Positions 1-7,962 of a stretch of DNA of 64,000 bases are shown here, one piece after another. The notes below the pieces were generated by a model. It had not been told where the DNA came from and searched no databases. It saw nothing but the letters and a program-made list of their open reading frames with translations. Made by a program: the position numbers and the translations under genes. Numbering within the stretch: the first letter of the stretch is position 1; every line of letters begins with the position of its first letter. Source of the DNA: Caulobacter segnis (GTDB taxonomy: Bacteria > Pseudomonadota > Alphaproteobacteria > Caulobacterales > Caulobacteraceae); NCBI RefSeq assembly GCF_003243465.1, contig NZ_QFQZ01000002.1, forward strand, positions 68,830 to 132,829, written 5' to 3'.

Positions 1-20
1 TTCACAGTGTTGGGCGGGCC

Positions 21-41
21 CGGGGCGCTTCCAACGCCCCG
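21..41. other. Short perfect stem-loop
   Basis: A 7-bp perfect stem (CGGGGCG / CGCCCCG) encloses a 7-nt loop. There is no T run on either side, so it is only weakly terminator-like. It lies beyond the 3' end of the minus-strand gene at 126-308. Nothing else is recognisable in positions 1-125. Confidence 0.3.
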
Positions 42-125
42 AGCCGTGGATCTAGGGGATCCGCACATCGCGCGTTCATGACCGCGCTCCGTCACCCGCT
101 GGGCGCACCAGCAGTCAGGGCAAGA

Positions 126-308
126 TCAGCGCATTAAGCCGAGATCGACTAGGCGGCGCAGAGCCTCGGCTCGCCCGGGCTGGTCAGGCTGAGTAGCGGC
201 CCAAGCGTCAGCAGCTTCTAACGTGCGGAGGGGAAGCCGCACCACACCAGTGGGCTCCTTAGAAGGGCGCCCGCGCTTTTTCGTAACGGAAACTTCTTGA
301 CCGCTCAT
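126..308 (-). CDS. Small basic protein with AT-hook-like segment
   Basis: This 60-residue protein carries a basic N-terminal stretch (KKRGRPSK, residues about 10-17) like an AT-hook. The C-terminal half is helical and reminiscent of ribbon-helix-helix or plasmid-copy-type regulators. I do not recognise the family. It is divergent from the 396-674 gene in a region less GC-rich than the structural genes. A DNA-binding accessory role is inference. Confidence 0.55.
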   Translation of the reverse strand: MSGQEVSVTKKRGRPSKEPTGVVRLPLRTLEAADAWAATQPDQPGRAEALRRLVDLGLMR

Positions 309-395
309 GGCGATTTCCGTAACAAGAAAACGGGCCGAAGGGAAGTTCGCACCTTCCCAACGGCCCTAACCAAGAACTCGACGATGAGGCTCGTC

Positions 396-674
396 ATGTC
401 CAAGGCTGACTCAGCCATTACCACAAACGTGGTCCGCCTGCCGACCGCAGCGTTGACGCCCCCTCCGCGCCCGCGTTGCGGCTCTAAACTTCGCAAAGAG
501 ATGATTTGGCGTGGCGAGGTTATCGACCTTAGCCCCTACATTTATTCAGAGCCCTCACCTGCTTTTGCCCCAATGGATGAACCTGAGAAGCTGATCTGGA
601 TTCAAGTCCCACAGGAGGCGTGGGAACAGCTTCAATGGGCCGCTCGGCTCCTCGTTAGCCTGAAGAACAACTGA
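396..674 (+). CDS. Small hypothetical phage protein
   Basis: The frame is open from a TTG at 297, but ATG codons at 384 and 396 (MSKADSAITTN) are more plausible starts; 396 gives 92 residues. The C-terminus (IWIQVPQEAWEQLQWAARLLVSL) looks like a genuine folded helix. Its stop overlaps the start of the next gene (TGATG at 672-676), which suggests translational coupling. The family is not recognised. It lies in the accessory tail of the prophage beyond the portal gene, where P2-like phages carry variable cargo. Confidence 0.5.
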   Translation: MSKADSAITTNVVRLPTAALTPPPRPRCGSKLRKEMIWRGEVIDLSPYIYSEPSPAFAPMDEPEKLIWIQVPQEAWEQLQWAARLLVSLKNN

Positions 675-1189
675 TGGCGGCTCGTTTAGATTTAACCGGC
701 CAGCGTTATGGGCGGCTGGTCGGCGTCGAGTTGCATCATGTCGATCAGCGTGGGCAGACGTTTTGGCTCTTCAATTGCGATTGCGGGCAGAGGCACGTCG
801 CGGCCACTGCAAATGTCAGGCGCGGCAACACATTAAGTTGCGGCTGCATCCATCGCGAGATGATGGTCGCCCGAAAGCTGAAGCATGGACTTGCCAGCAA
901 AAGAGGCGGTGGCCAGACCTATCGGTCTTGGCAGTCGATGAAGGATCGCTGTCTCAACCCTAACTCTCCTAAGTTCGCGCTCTGGGGCGGAAGGGGCGTT
1001 GGCATCTGCCAGCGCTGGAAGGACAGCTTTGAAGCGTTCCTTGAGGACATGGGGCCGCGCCCAGAGGGGAAGACCCTGGATCGCATCAACAACGATGGCG
1101 ACTATGAGCCCGGCAACTGTCGATGGGCTACCCCCGAAGAGCAGGCCGCTAATCGTCGAAAGCGGAGATACAAGGTAGCGCCAAGATAA
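674..1189 (+). CDS. Treble-clef / HNH-like phage DNA-binding protein
   Basis: The 171-residue product follows a pattern common in phage proteins. It opens with L-TGQRYGRL (residues about 7-15), has paired cysteines in FNCDCG and LSCGC (about 34-57), then HG, a YRSWQSMKDRC segment, GGRG-GIC-RW and DMG-RP-GKTLDRINNDGDYEPGNCRWAT-EEQ-ANRR at the C-terminus. This layout matches the HNH/AP2-like treble-clef proteins scattered through phages, often annotated as endonuclease-like or hypothetical. Whether it cuts DNA cannot be judged here, because the classic HNH catalytic histidine pair is not evident. Its start overlaps the upstream stop. Confidence 0.75.
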   Translation: MAARLDLTGQRYGRLVGVELHHVDQRGQTFWLFNCDCGQRHVAATANVRRGNTLSCGCIHREMMVARKLKHGLASKRGGGQTYRSWQSMKDRCLNPNSPKFALWGGRGVGICQRWKDSFEAFLEDMGPRPEGKTLDRINNDGDYEPGNCRWATPEEQAANRRKRRYKVAPR

Positions 1190-1263
1190 GTGCAACGCCG
1201 CCTTAGGCCGCTCCAGGAGCGAAGGCCCCGCCCAGGAAGTGATCATCACGCCTCGCCGCTGAG

Positions 1264-1291
1264 AGGTTTGGTTCTTGAGGTTTCAAACGAC
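1264..1291 (+). promoter_or_regulatory. Candidate late-promoter activator site (dyad)
   Basis: AGGTTTGG, 13 nt, then AAACGAC matches the dyad found between P and O, before J and before V. The dyad centre is about 78 nt before the 1355 start. It is probably the binding site of the Ogr-like activator encoded at 29106-29384. Confidence 0.6.
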
Positions 1292-1354
1292 GCTTCCGCG
1301 CGCGCCTCACTGAGCTGAACTAGCCCTAAAAGCCTTCCACTCCGGACGAGGCGA

Positions 1355-1711
1355 ATGCCCAGCACGACCAAACGATATGACCGGCCCGGGTTCGCCCGTA
1401 CGCTGGAACACACCTTCACCGCGGCCAACCAGGTCAGCGACTGGGCCTGCCTCACCGGCGAGCTGGCCGTGCAGATCACGGGCCCCGCGACCTCGATCGA
1501 GGTGCAGATCGAACGGTCGACGCGCAACCCGCTCCTGGGCGCGCCGGCTCCGGCGGCGAACATCGCTCCCGCCGGTCCCAGCATCGTGGCCGCGCCGGCC
1601 ACCTTCTCCCCGCAACCCTACCTCGAGCCGGGCGTCGCCTGGTGGCGCGCGCGCTGCGTGGCGATCACCGGCGCGTCCGCCGTCGTAGCCATCAACGGCG
1701 GAGGCGCCTGA
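1355..1711 (+). CDS. Hypothetical virion-associated protein
   Basis: This 118-residue protein is mostly beta-strand in character: TFTAANQVSDWACLTGELAVQITGPATSIEVQIERST at residues about 20-56, then a low-complexity Ala/Pro stretch and a final WWRARCVAITGASAVVAINGG segment. The family is not recognised. It is the first gene of a three-gene plus-strand cassette behind the candidate late-promoter dyad, so late expression and a structural role are likely. The next gene starts 2 nt after its stop. Confidence 0.65.
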   Translation: MPSTTKRYDRPGFARTLEHTFTAANQVSDWACLTGELAVQITGPATSIEVQIERSTRNPLLGAPAPAANIAPAGPSIVAAPATFSPQPYLEPGVAWWRARCVAITGASAVVAINGGGA

Positions 1712-1713
1712 CC

Positions 1714-2250
1714 ATGTCCTTGGCTTTCAACAGCGGCGGCGCCGGCGGCGCGGTTAGCGCTCTGGGCGCCAGCGAGGCGCACATCGGCGAAGTGGGCGGC
1801 CGCACGGTCGTGCAGACCCAAGCCTTGGCCGGCTCCACCACGCAATATGCCGCCGGCGACGCGATCGGCGGGCTGCTGACCTTCGCCGGCTTTGGCCGCA
1901 TCGCGGGCGGCACCGGCCTGGTGCAGATGGCGTCGGTCATGTCGAAGTCGGCCCAGACCTTCGCGTGCGACCTGGTCCTCTTCCACACCGCCCCGGCGGC
2001 CTCGGCCTTCGTCGACAATAACGCCGCGGTGATCGCCGCCGCCGACTGGGACAAGATCCTGGGCGTGGTTCACATCAGCGACTGGACCGCTCTGGGCGGA
2101 CCGTCCTTCGCCGAAGCGACCCAGCTGGCCATGGCCTACAAGGTCGCGGTCGGACAAACCGACATCTACGGCGTCCTGATCTCGCGCGGCACGCCGACGC
2201 TGAACTCGGCCACAGACCTGAAGGTGGCCCTGAAGGCCATTCTCGACTGA
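1714..2250 (+). CDS. Putative phage virion surface/neck protein
   Basis: The product has 178 residues with a small-residue-rich N-terminus (Gly/Ala, residues 1-45). A beta-rich domain follows: VVQTQALAGSTTQYAAGDAIGG, FGRIAGGTGLVQMASVMSKSAQ, ACDLVLFHTAPA, GVLISRGTPTLNSATDL. It resembles small structural proteins that sit beside tail or head genes in tailed phages, though I cannot name a family with certainty. The stop overlaps the next start (TGATG), so it is translationally coupled to the SGNH-hydrolase gene. Confidence 0.65.
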   Translation: MSLAFNSGGAGGAVSALGASEAHIGEVGGRTVVQTQALAGSTTQYAAGDAIGGLLTFAGFGRIAGGTGLVQMASVMSKSAQTFACDLVLFHTAPAASAFVDNNAAVIAAADWDKILGVVHISDWTALGGPSFAEATQLAMAYKVAVGQTDIYGVLISRGTPTLNSATDLKVALKAILD

Positions 2251-3863
2251 TGTCGATCTCCGTTGGCTCGCGCCGCGCTGTTCTGATCAGCGGCGGCGTC
2301 CGCATCACCGGCGTGGCGCAGGTCGGCCAGGTCCTCATGACGAGGGCTCCGGCGACCTGGTCGGTGGGAGGCGTGGCGAAAGCCTTCCTCGCACCGTCGA
2401 CGAGCTATGTCCCGGTCCCGGGCGACGTCGGCAAGTCGATCACGGCGACGATCGCCGGCGTAACTAGCGATCCAACGGCCGCGGTGATCGACGCACCGCT
2501 GCCGGTCTTCAACCCGACGCTGCCCTACGGCGCGCGAACGGGCATCCTGGCGGACAGCATCGGCCAACAAAACGCCCAAGGCGTTTCACGCAGCGGAGAC
2601 GCCACGCAGGGCGGCGCCATCAGCCGAGCGACGGGCGAAATTACCCAGGCGCTGGCGCTGGATCCGCGCATCAACGCGATCAACTGGTACGACCAGAACA
2701 AGGGCACTGGCACGTCCAGGTTTACCGACGGCTCCGACCAAGGCGTCAACGGGCAGACCTCGACCCAGATCGCTGCGCGGGTTAGCGATCTTGTCGCCAG
2801 GAACGTGCAGCTCGGCATCGTCGCCATGGGCACCAACAACACCACCCAGGCGTCCATCATCCTCGCGGACATAGCCACGGCCGTGTCAGCGCTGCGGGCG
2901 GCCGGCGCCGCCGCGATCGTCGCGACGATCAGGCCGAACGCGCTGGCGAACGAGAGCGTGAACCGCTCGAAGGCCAATATTCAGGCCATCAACGCGTCGA
3001 TCCGCAGCTACGTCGCCGGCTTGAACGACCCGCTCGTGAAGCTCTGGGACGCTTACAAGCAGTATGACCGCGGCGACGGCTACATCGACCCGCTCGATAC
3101 CTACGACAGGTTGCTGCACCCGAACGAAGCCGGGGCGGAGCTGGGCGCGTGGGGCGCGAGCGCATCGAGCCTCTCCCCTTACTCGCTTGTCGCCGCTATC
3201 CGATCCCTGGTGCAGCCGGGCGACGTCTACGCCGACCTGATGGCCGCCAATCCCAACGTGATCGTGAACCCGACGCTGACGGGAGCCGCCGGCACACTGG
3301 GGGCTGGCTTCACCGGCGTCGCGCCGACCAGCTGGCGCTGGGAACCGCAGTCGGCGGTCGCGAGCACCGTCGCCGTTTCCGTGCTGCCCAACGCCGCGAC
3401 GGGCGGCCAGTCCGCCAAGGCCGTCATCACGCCTAGCGGATCCGCCGCCTACGAGCGTATCAACTTCCGCATCGCCGCCTACAACCAGAACGTCTCCAAT
3501 CTCGGCGGCAAGTGGGCCAGGCTGTTTGCGGAAGTCGAAACCGACGGCACGCCTTGGCTGATGGCCCCGAGCGTGATCCTCACCGAAGTCGACACGGCCA
3601 CGGCCTACCAGTCCGGCATCGGCTTCCAGCCGTCGCTCAATGTCGGCGCTGGAAACTACTATTCCGCTCTCCGGCCCGTGGCCCGCAGACGCCTCATCAT
3701 GTCGGAGCCGGTGCTACTGGGCCCGAACGCGACCGCCCTAAGCCCCAGCGTGCAGTTCGCGTTCATGCCCGCCGGCGCGACCGGTACGGCGAGCGTCTAC
3801 GTCCACAGGACCTGGATGGCCACGGTGCCCGACCCGCGCCCGGCCTGGGGCGTCTCGGTCTAA
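2250..3863 (+). CDS. SGNH/GDSL-type hydrolase virion protein
   Basis: The product has 537 residues. Residues 1-95 look like an Ig-like module (SGGVRITGVAQVGQVL, GDVGKSITATIAGVTSDP). An SGNH-hydrolase domain follows: the serine block ILADSIGQQ (about 95-103), the block III Asn in VAMGTNNTTQ (about 190), and the Asp/His block YDRLLHPNEAGAELG (about 285-299). The C-terminal 230 residues form a beta-rich jelly-roll-like region (NPTLTGAAGTLGAGFTGVAPTSWRW). SGNH domains in phage tail proteins commonly deacetylate or de-esterify host surface sugars, so removing acetyl or ester groups from a surface polysaccharide is the inferred role. It is the last gene of the cassette and ends just before a bidirectional terminator. 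Confidence 0.8.
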   Translation: MSISVGSRRAVLISGGVRITGVAQVGQVLMTRAPATWSVGGVAKAFLAPSTSYVPVPGDVGKSITATIAGVTSDPTAAVIDAPLPVFNPTLPYGARTGILADSIGQQNAQGVSRSGDATQGGAISRATGEITQALALDPRINAINWYDQNKGTGTSRFTDGSDQGVNGQTSTQIAARVSDLVARNVQLGIVAMGTNNTTQASIILADIATAVSALRAAGAAAIVATIRPNALANESVNRSKANIQAINASIRSYVAGLNDPLVKLWDAYKQYDRGDGYIDPLDTYDRLLHPNEAGAELGAWGASASSLSPYSLVAAIRSLVQPGDVYADLMAANPNVIVNPTLTGAAGTLGAGFTGVAPTSWRWEPQSAVASTVAVSVLPNAATGGQSAKAVITPSGSAAYERINFRIAAYNQNVSNLGGKWARLFAEVETDGTPWLMAPSVILTEVDTATAYQSGIGFQPSLNVGAGNYYSALRPVARRRLIMSEPVLLGPNATALSPSVQFAFMPAGATGTASVYVHRTWMATVPDPRPAWGVSV

Positions 3864-3878
3864 ACCCAAGCTGAACAG

Positions 3879-3910
3879 AAAAGCCCCGGCGGTCACCCGC
3901 CGGGGCTTTT
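3879..3910. terminator. Bidirectional intrinsic terminator
   Basis: A perfect 14-bp stem (AAAAGCCCCGGCGG / CCGCCGGGGCTTTT) has a 4-nt loop and A/T runs at both feet. It separates the convergent SGNH-hydrolase gene and the portal gene Q, and can serve both strands. Confidence 0.92.
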
Positions 3911-3976
3911 GATTCACGACCACGCCCACGAGGCGCAGGCGCCGGGCCACCGAAGGCTCGGGGATCCTACCGCTGG

Positions 3977-4984
3977 TCAGGCAGCCTGTTCGAGCTCCCA
4001 GCGGAATGGGCGGAAGCGGATCACCTCCGCCCCGATCTGGCGGTTCACCGCCGTGAAGCGACGCATCAGCGGCTTGATCTCGTTGCGTTCGAAGACCTCC
4101 GACGCCTTGTCCACGTCGCCAAAGCCGCCGGCGTTGGCCGGCACCATGCCCAGCAGCTGTGGCGGCACGCGGTGCGCGGCCAGGACGTCGTCGCGCGAGG
4201 TGTTCTTGATGCCCATGAACTCGTCCTTGGCCGCGACCTCGCTGATCGGGATCACCTCGATCCCCTTCTCCTTGCCGCCGGGCGCGTGGACGAAGAGGTT
4301 GCGGAAATTGCCCGGCCCCTTGCCCTCCTTCATCTTCTGCTTGAGGGCGTCGACCTCTTCCTGGGTCATGTTCTGGTCGGTGCTGCGCAGGATGAACCCG
4401 ACGTGCGAGCCGTTCAGGTAGTACTTGCGGCGGAAGAGCGTGGCGGCCTCGTTGAGGAAGGCGCTCTGCAAGGCGCCGAGGTATTCGGGCAGGCCATAGA
4501 CGTTCTGGTTAAGGTCCGCGCGCTTGAGATGAACGATGGTGTCGGGTTCGAACTCGACCTCCTTGCGCGGCTCGGCCAGGCTGAAGAACACCCCCGGCTT
4601 GACGCCGCGCCGCATGTACTTGCCCAGCGGATGGTCCAGGCGAAGCACGCCGCCCAGGCGGTTGTAGACCTTCTCGAGGTAGCCGTTGCCCAGCACCAGG
4701 TAATCGAGTGCGAAGCCTTCGAAGGCCAGCGGATCCAGGAGCGGCGTCTCCTCGAGATAGGCCGTCAGCAGGTTGACCTTGTAGTTGATCGCGCTCTCGT
4801 GGTGGGGCCCGACGCGATAGGCGCGCGTCAGGGCGTCGAGCCTCACCGGCGGCTCGTAAAACCGGCCGTTGTTCCAGCACTCGATGTGGCTGAGAATGTC
4901 GCGGCGGCCCAGGACCGGCTCCGGATCTCCAAACGAAAAGCTCTCGATCGCCGGCGCGCCGCCGGCCTTCTTGGCGCGAGCCAT
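3977..4984 (-). CDS. Q: Portal protein (P2 gpQ family)
   Basis: This 335-residue portal protein forms the dodecameric DNA channel at one capsid vertex and docks the terminase. P2 gpQ-type features include ESFSFGDPEPVLGRRDI at the N-terminus, PPVRLDALTRAYRVGPHH, LGNGYLEKVYNRLGGVLRL, the QNVYGLPEYLGALQSAFLNEAATLFRRKYYLNGSHVGFI core and the RVPPQLLGMVP segment. Length is close to P2 gpQ. The gene follows terminase P with a 1-nt gap, and its ribosome site lies inside the end of P, so Q and P form the short leftward late operon seen in P2. Confidence 0.95.
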   Translation of the reverse strand: MARAKKAGGAPAIESFSFGDPEPVLGRRDILSHIECWNNGRFYEPPVRLDALTRAYRVGPHHESAINYKVNLLTAYLEETPLLDPLAFEGFALDYLVLGNGYLEKVYNRLGGVLRLDHPLGKYMRRGVKPGVFFSLAEPRKEVEFEPDTIVHLKRADLNQNVYGLPEYLGALQSAFLNEAATLFRRKYYLNGSHVGFILRSTDQNMTQEEVDALKQKMKEGKGPGNFRNLFVHAPGGKEKGIEVIPISEVAAKDEFMGIKNTSRDDVLAAHRVPPQLLGMVPANAGGFGDVDKASEVFERNEIKPLMRRFTAVNRQIGAEVIRFRPFRWELEQAA

Positions 4985-4985
4985 G

Positions 4986-6845
4986 TCAGGACATCTCCAT
5001 TGAGGGTTTGGCCGCAGTCGCCGCCATCAGCGGCGCTGTCAGGGCTTCGAGGTGCAGAGCCATCAGCAGCGCCCAGGCGAGGTCGCCGTGACCGGTCGTG
5101 GCGCTGCGCGGGCTCTCGTACGTCATCCGACGACCGCTCTCGGTGATCGTGCGGCGGATGGTGACTAGGGCGGCGAACAGATCGGTCGCCCCTGTGTCGA
5201 TCTCGATTCGGCCGCGGCGGAACGTGTCCTGCAGCTTGTGGACCATGTCGATCTTCAGGTCGGCCGTGAACTGGACGCCCTCTGCCGTCGGGAAGAACGC
5301 CTGCACCAGTTGGTGCACGGCGCGGCCGACGCCGGTAGCGTCAATGCGGATCCGCGTGACGTTATAGGAGGCGCACAGTCGGCGGATCAGCTCGGCCTGG
5401 GCTTCGAAGTCCTCGCCCCACAGCTGGAAGCGCTGCAAAACGCGGAACTTGTCGCCGGTCTTCTGAGGCGGCGCGACGACGACCAGGCCCGCGCTATCAC
5501 CCGTATCGCTCGGATCGTATGCGATCCAGACCGGAGCGTCGCCGATCGGCCTTCTAGGTTCGCCCCACGTGCGCTCGCGGCCGCGGCTGACCGCCGCCAC
5601 CTCGGCCAGGCCGTAGAAGTCGACATCGGTCCATCTTTCGAACGCGTCGACGGTGTGCTTCAGGATCTCGGCGATTGGGAAGACGGCTTCTGCGTCGTCG
5701 ATGAACTCGCACATGAACAGGTTGGCGAACCTGTCGGGCGTGTGATCGTCGCGGATCTCGTCGATGTCGATCAGATCGTACCCGCGCTCGGCTGCGTCCA
5801 GGACGGTGACGATCTGGCGCCAGATCTTGTCGTCGCACAGCTTGCCGGCCTTCAGCGCCCGGTGGCTGACGTCCACCTCGATCTTCTTGTTCTTGGCTCG
5901 CTGGCTGTTCTTGTCAGCTCCTGTCCACTTCAGATAGGCCTCATGGCTGAGAGACGACGGTGTGCTGAAATAGGTCTTCGTGAAGTGCTTCTGCGTCGCG
6001 ACGGCGGAGGCGACAGCCTCGATCTGCTCGAAGCCGTGGACCCAGAAGAACTCGTCGAAGATGAAGTCGCCGGTATAGCCTTGGGCGGTTCGGTAGTTGG
6101 TGCCCAAGAAGTGGAACTCGGCCGGGTCGCCGGCCTCACCGTCCTCATCCTCCGCAGTGATGACCATCGGATCGCCGGTCAGCTTGACGCCGGTGACCTT
6201 GAACGACCAGGCCACAATCTTCTGACGGAAGTTGAGCGCTTGGGCCTTCGATGCCGACAGGAAGATCTTGTTTCGTCCGGTCTCGAGCGCGGTCACCAAG
6301 GCCTCGCGGGCGAAGAATTCGGTGGCGCCGATCTGACGCGCCTTCAGGATCATCCGCGTGCGCATCGACGAGCTTTTCAGCCAGTCGCGCTGGTGGGGAT
6401 AGCACCAGCCCTCGAGGTCTTCTCGTAGCTTGACGACTTGGTCGTGCGTGAAGTGGTTGCCGCGCTTCGGCTCCTTCTTCGGAGCGGCGTTGCGGGCGGC
6501 GATGTTGGGATTGAGGTCGGTCTCCGTGCCGCCGTTCATGTACTTGTCGTATCGGACGGTGCGATCGACCTGACGCATCAGCAGGTCGATTTCCTTGAAG
6601 TCGTGACCGGACTTCTTGTCCTTCGCGATTAGCATCTGAAGACGGGTGTGAAGCCCCTCCTTCAGCCGCTCCATGACCGGAGCCTTGTCCCACTCGTCGC
6701 GCTGCTTCCAGCTCTCGACCGTCGGTCGCTTTAGCGCCAGTTCGTCGGCGATCTCGGTCACGCCCCAGCCGCGCCAGTACAGGCTGCGCGCCTGACGACG
6801 GGGATCCAGGCCTACGCCGTCCAGATTGGAATTGGTCTCTGCCAT
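4986..6845 (-). CDS. P: Terminase large subunit, ATPase/nuclease (P2 gpP family)
   Basis: The 619-residue product packages DNA into the procapsid. Residues about 14-50 are a helix-turn-helix (DPRRQARSLYWRGWGVTEIADEL). The ATPase domain has the P2-type Walker A variant LKARQIGATEFFAREAL (about 165-182) and Walker B FIFDEFFWV. The C-terminal RNase H-like nuclease shows its acidic residues in WIAYDPSDTGDSAGL, IRIDATGVGRAVHQLV and GHGDLAWALLMALHLEAL. It is transcribed leftward from the P/O intergenic promoter region, with Q directly downstream. The dyad centre is about 59 nt before its start. Confidence 0.95.
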   Translation of the reverse strand: MAETNSNLDGVGLDPRRQARSLYWRGWGVTEIADELALKRPTVESWKQRDEWDKAPVMERLKEGLHTRLQMLIAKDKKSGHDFKEIDLLMRQVDRTVRYDKYMNGGTETDLNPNIAARNAAPKKEPKRGNHFTHDQVVKLREDLEGWCYPHQRDWLKSSSMRTRMILKARQIGATEFFAREALVTALETGRNKIFLSASKAQALNFRQKIVAWSFKVTGVKLTGDPMVITAEDEDGEAGDPAEFHFLGTNYRTAQGYTGDFIFDEFFWVHGFEQIEAVASAVATQKHFTKTYFSTPSSLSHEAYLKWTGADKNSQRAKNKKIEVDVSHRALKAGKLCDDKIWRQIVTVLDAAERGYDLIDIDEIRDDHTPDRFANLFMCEFIDDAEAVFPIAEILKHTVDAFERWTDVDFYGLAEVAAVSRGRERTWGEPRRPIGDAPVWIAYDPSDTGDSAGLVVVAPPQKTGDKFRVLQRFQLWGEDFEAQAELIRRLCASYNVTRIRIDATGVGRAVHQLVQAFFPTAEGVQFTADLKIDMVHKLQDTFRRGRIEIDTGATDLFAALVTIRRTITESGRRMTYESPRSATTGHGDLAWALLMALHLEALTAPLMAATAAKPSMEMS

Positions 6846-6889
6846 GCGCGCGAACCTGTGCGCGCGAGGCCGTCGGCGTCGTGTCGGTC

Positions 6890-6918
6890 TGGTTTGACGC
6901 CTCGGCTTTCAAACGAGC
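6890..6918. promoter_or_regulatory. Candidate late-promoter activator dyad between P and O
   Basis: TGGTTTGA, 13 nt, then AAACGAGC. The half-sites TGGTTT and AAACGA are near inverted copies, so one site can serve both the leftward P-Q and the rightward O-S operons. Matching sites occur at 1264, 14426 and 21744. Confidence 0.6.
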
Positions 6919-6935
6919 TTCGGTTGAGCCGAAGC
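6917..6935. other. Stem-loop beside the P/O activator site
   Basis: A 7-bp perfect stem (GCTTCGG / CCGAAGC) with a 5-nt loop overlaps the right edge of the dyad. It could be an extra operator or an RNA hairpin in the O-operon leader. Its function is unknown. Confidence 0.35.
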
Positions 6936-7012
6936 CCCCTCGGGTGGCGGTCTACGGCGACTGATCAGCGGCCCATGAAGGGGCCGATAACGCCAACAGC
7001 CGGGGAGCCGTC

Positions 7013-7903
7013 ATGGCCGCCAAGTCGAAGTTCTTCCGCGTCGCCGTCGAAGGCGCTACCGCCACCGACGGCCGCAAGATCGAGGCTTCGTGGATCAAGG
7101 ACATCGTCCAGACCTACAACCCGGAGACCTACGGCGCCCGGGTTAATCTGGAGCACATCCGCGGCTACACGCCGACCAGCGACTTCAAGGCCTATGGCGA
7201 CGTCCTGGCCGTGAAGATGGACACCGTCCAGCTGTCGATCGGCGGCAAGACGGAGAAGCGCCTGGCGCTCTACGCTCAGCTCGACCCGACCGACGATCTG
7301 GTCGCGATGACCAAGGCCAAGCAAAAGGTCTACACCTCGATCGAGGTCGCGCCGAACTTTGGCGACACCGGCAAGGCCGGCCTGGTCGGCCTGGCCGTGA
7401 CCGACAGCCCGGCGAGCCTCGGCACCGAGATGCTGGTCTTCAGCGCCTCCAACGATCCGCACGCCGCTGCGATCAAGGCGATGTTCGACAGCCGCAAGCA
7501 GAACGCGGCCAACGTTTTCAGCGCCGCCGAAGAGACCACCATCGAATTCGAGGACGAGGCCGCCGGCGACGACGCCGAGGGCAAGGTCATGAAGGTCTTC
7601 GCCGCGATCGGCGAGAAGATCCTGGCCTCGATCGGCGGCAAGCCGGCCGTGCCGGCCGCGCCGGCGAACCAACCGGCCGCCGGCGAGTTCGATCCGGCCG
7701 ACTTCTCCCGGTCCGTGACCGAGGGCCTGGCCGAAATCGGCCAGGAGTTCGCCAAGCAGAGCAAGGCGATCACCGACCAGTTCGCCGCCCTGCAGGCCGA
7801 CTTCACCAAGCTGAAGGGCGACCTCGAGCAGCAGCCCAGAAACGGCTTCCGCGAACGCGCGCCGGCGACCGGCGGCGACGGCCGGGTCCGCGCCGACTGC
7901 TGA
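7013..7903 (+). CDS. O: Capsid scaffolding protease (P2 gpO family)
   Basis: The 296-residue product is both internal scaffold and serine protease for head maturation. The residues expected for the P2 gpO triad are present at almost identical positions: Asp19 (ATDGR), His48 (NLEHIRGY) and Ser109 (VYTSIEV). A conserved TDSPASLGTEML segment follows (about 143-155). The C-terminal part (about 235-285, SVTEGLAEIGQEFAKQSKAITDQFAALQADFTKL) is a predicted helical scaffold. It is the first gene of the rightward head-lysis-tail completion operon, downstream of the dyad at 6890. Confidence 0.95.
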   Translation: MAAKSKFFRVAVEGATATDGRKIEASWIKDIVQTYNPETYGARVNLEHIRGYTPTSDFKAYGDVLAVKMDTVQLSIGGKTEKRLALYAQLDPTDDLVAMTKAKQKVYTSIEVAPNFGDTGKAGLVGLAVTDSPASLGTEMLVFSASNDPHAAAIKAMFDSRKQNAANVFSAAEETTIEFEDEAAGDDAEGKVMKVFAAIGEKILASIGGKPAVPAAPANQPAAGEFDPADFSRSVTEGLAEIGQEFAKQSKAITDQFAALQADFTKLKGDLEQQPRNGFRERAPATGGDGRVRADC

Positions 7904-7962
7904 TCGCCCGGCGCCTCACCCGCACCGCACACCCGCACCCCAGCTGAAAGCCCCCTCACCCG

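Noticed and set aside
46..55. 10-nt match (GTGGATCTAG) to the tRNA-His anticodon arm near the left edge
   Set aside because: The match does not continue toward the tRNA 3' end, as an attachment-site duplicate would, and the stem is self-complementary, so chance is likely.
1642..1711. Upstream extension of the 1714-2250 gene
   Set aside because: The extension is Arg-rich and overlaps the previous gene; the ATG at 1714 is 2 nt after its stop.
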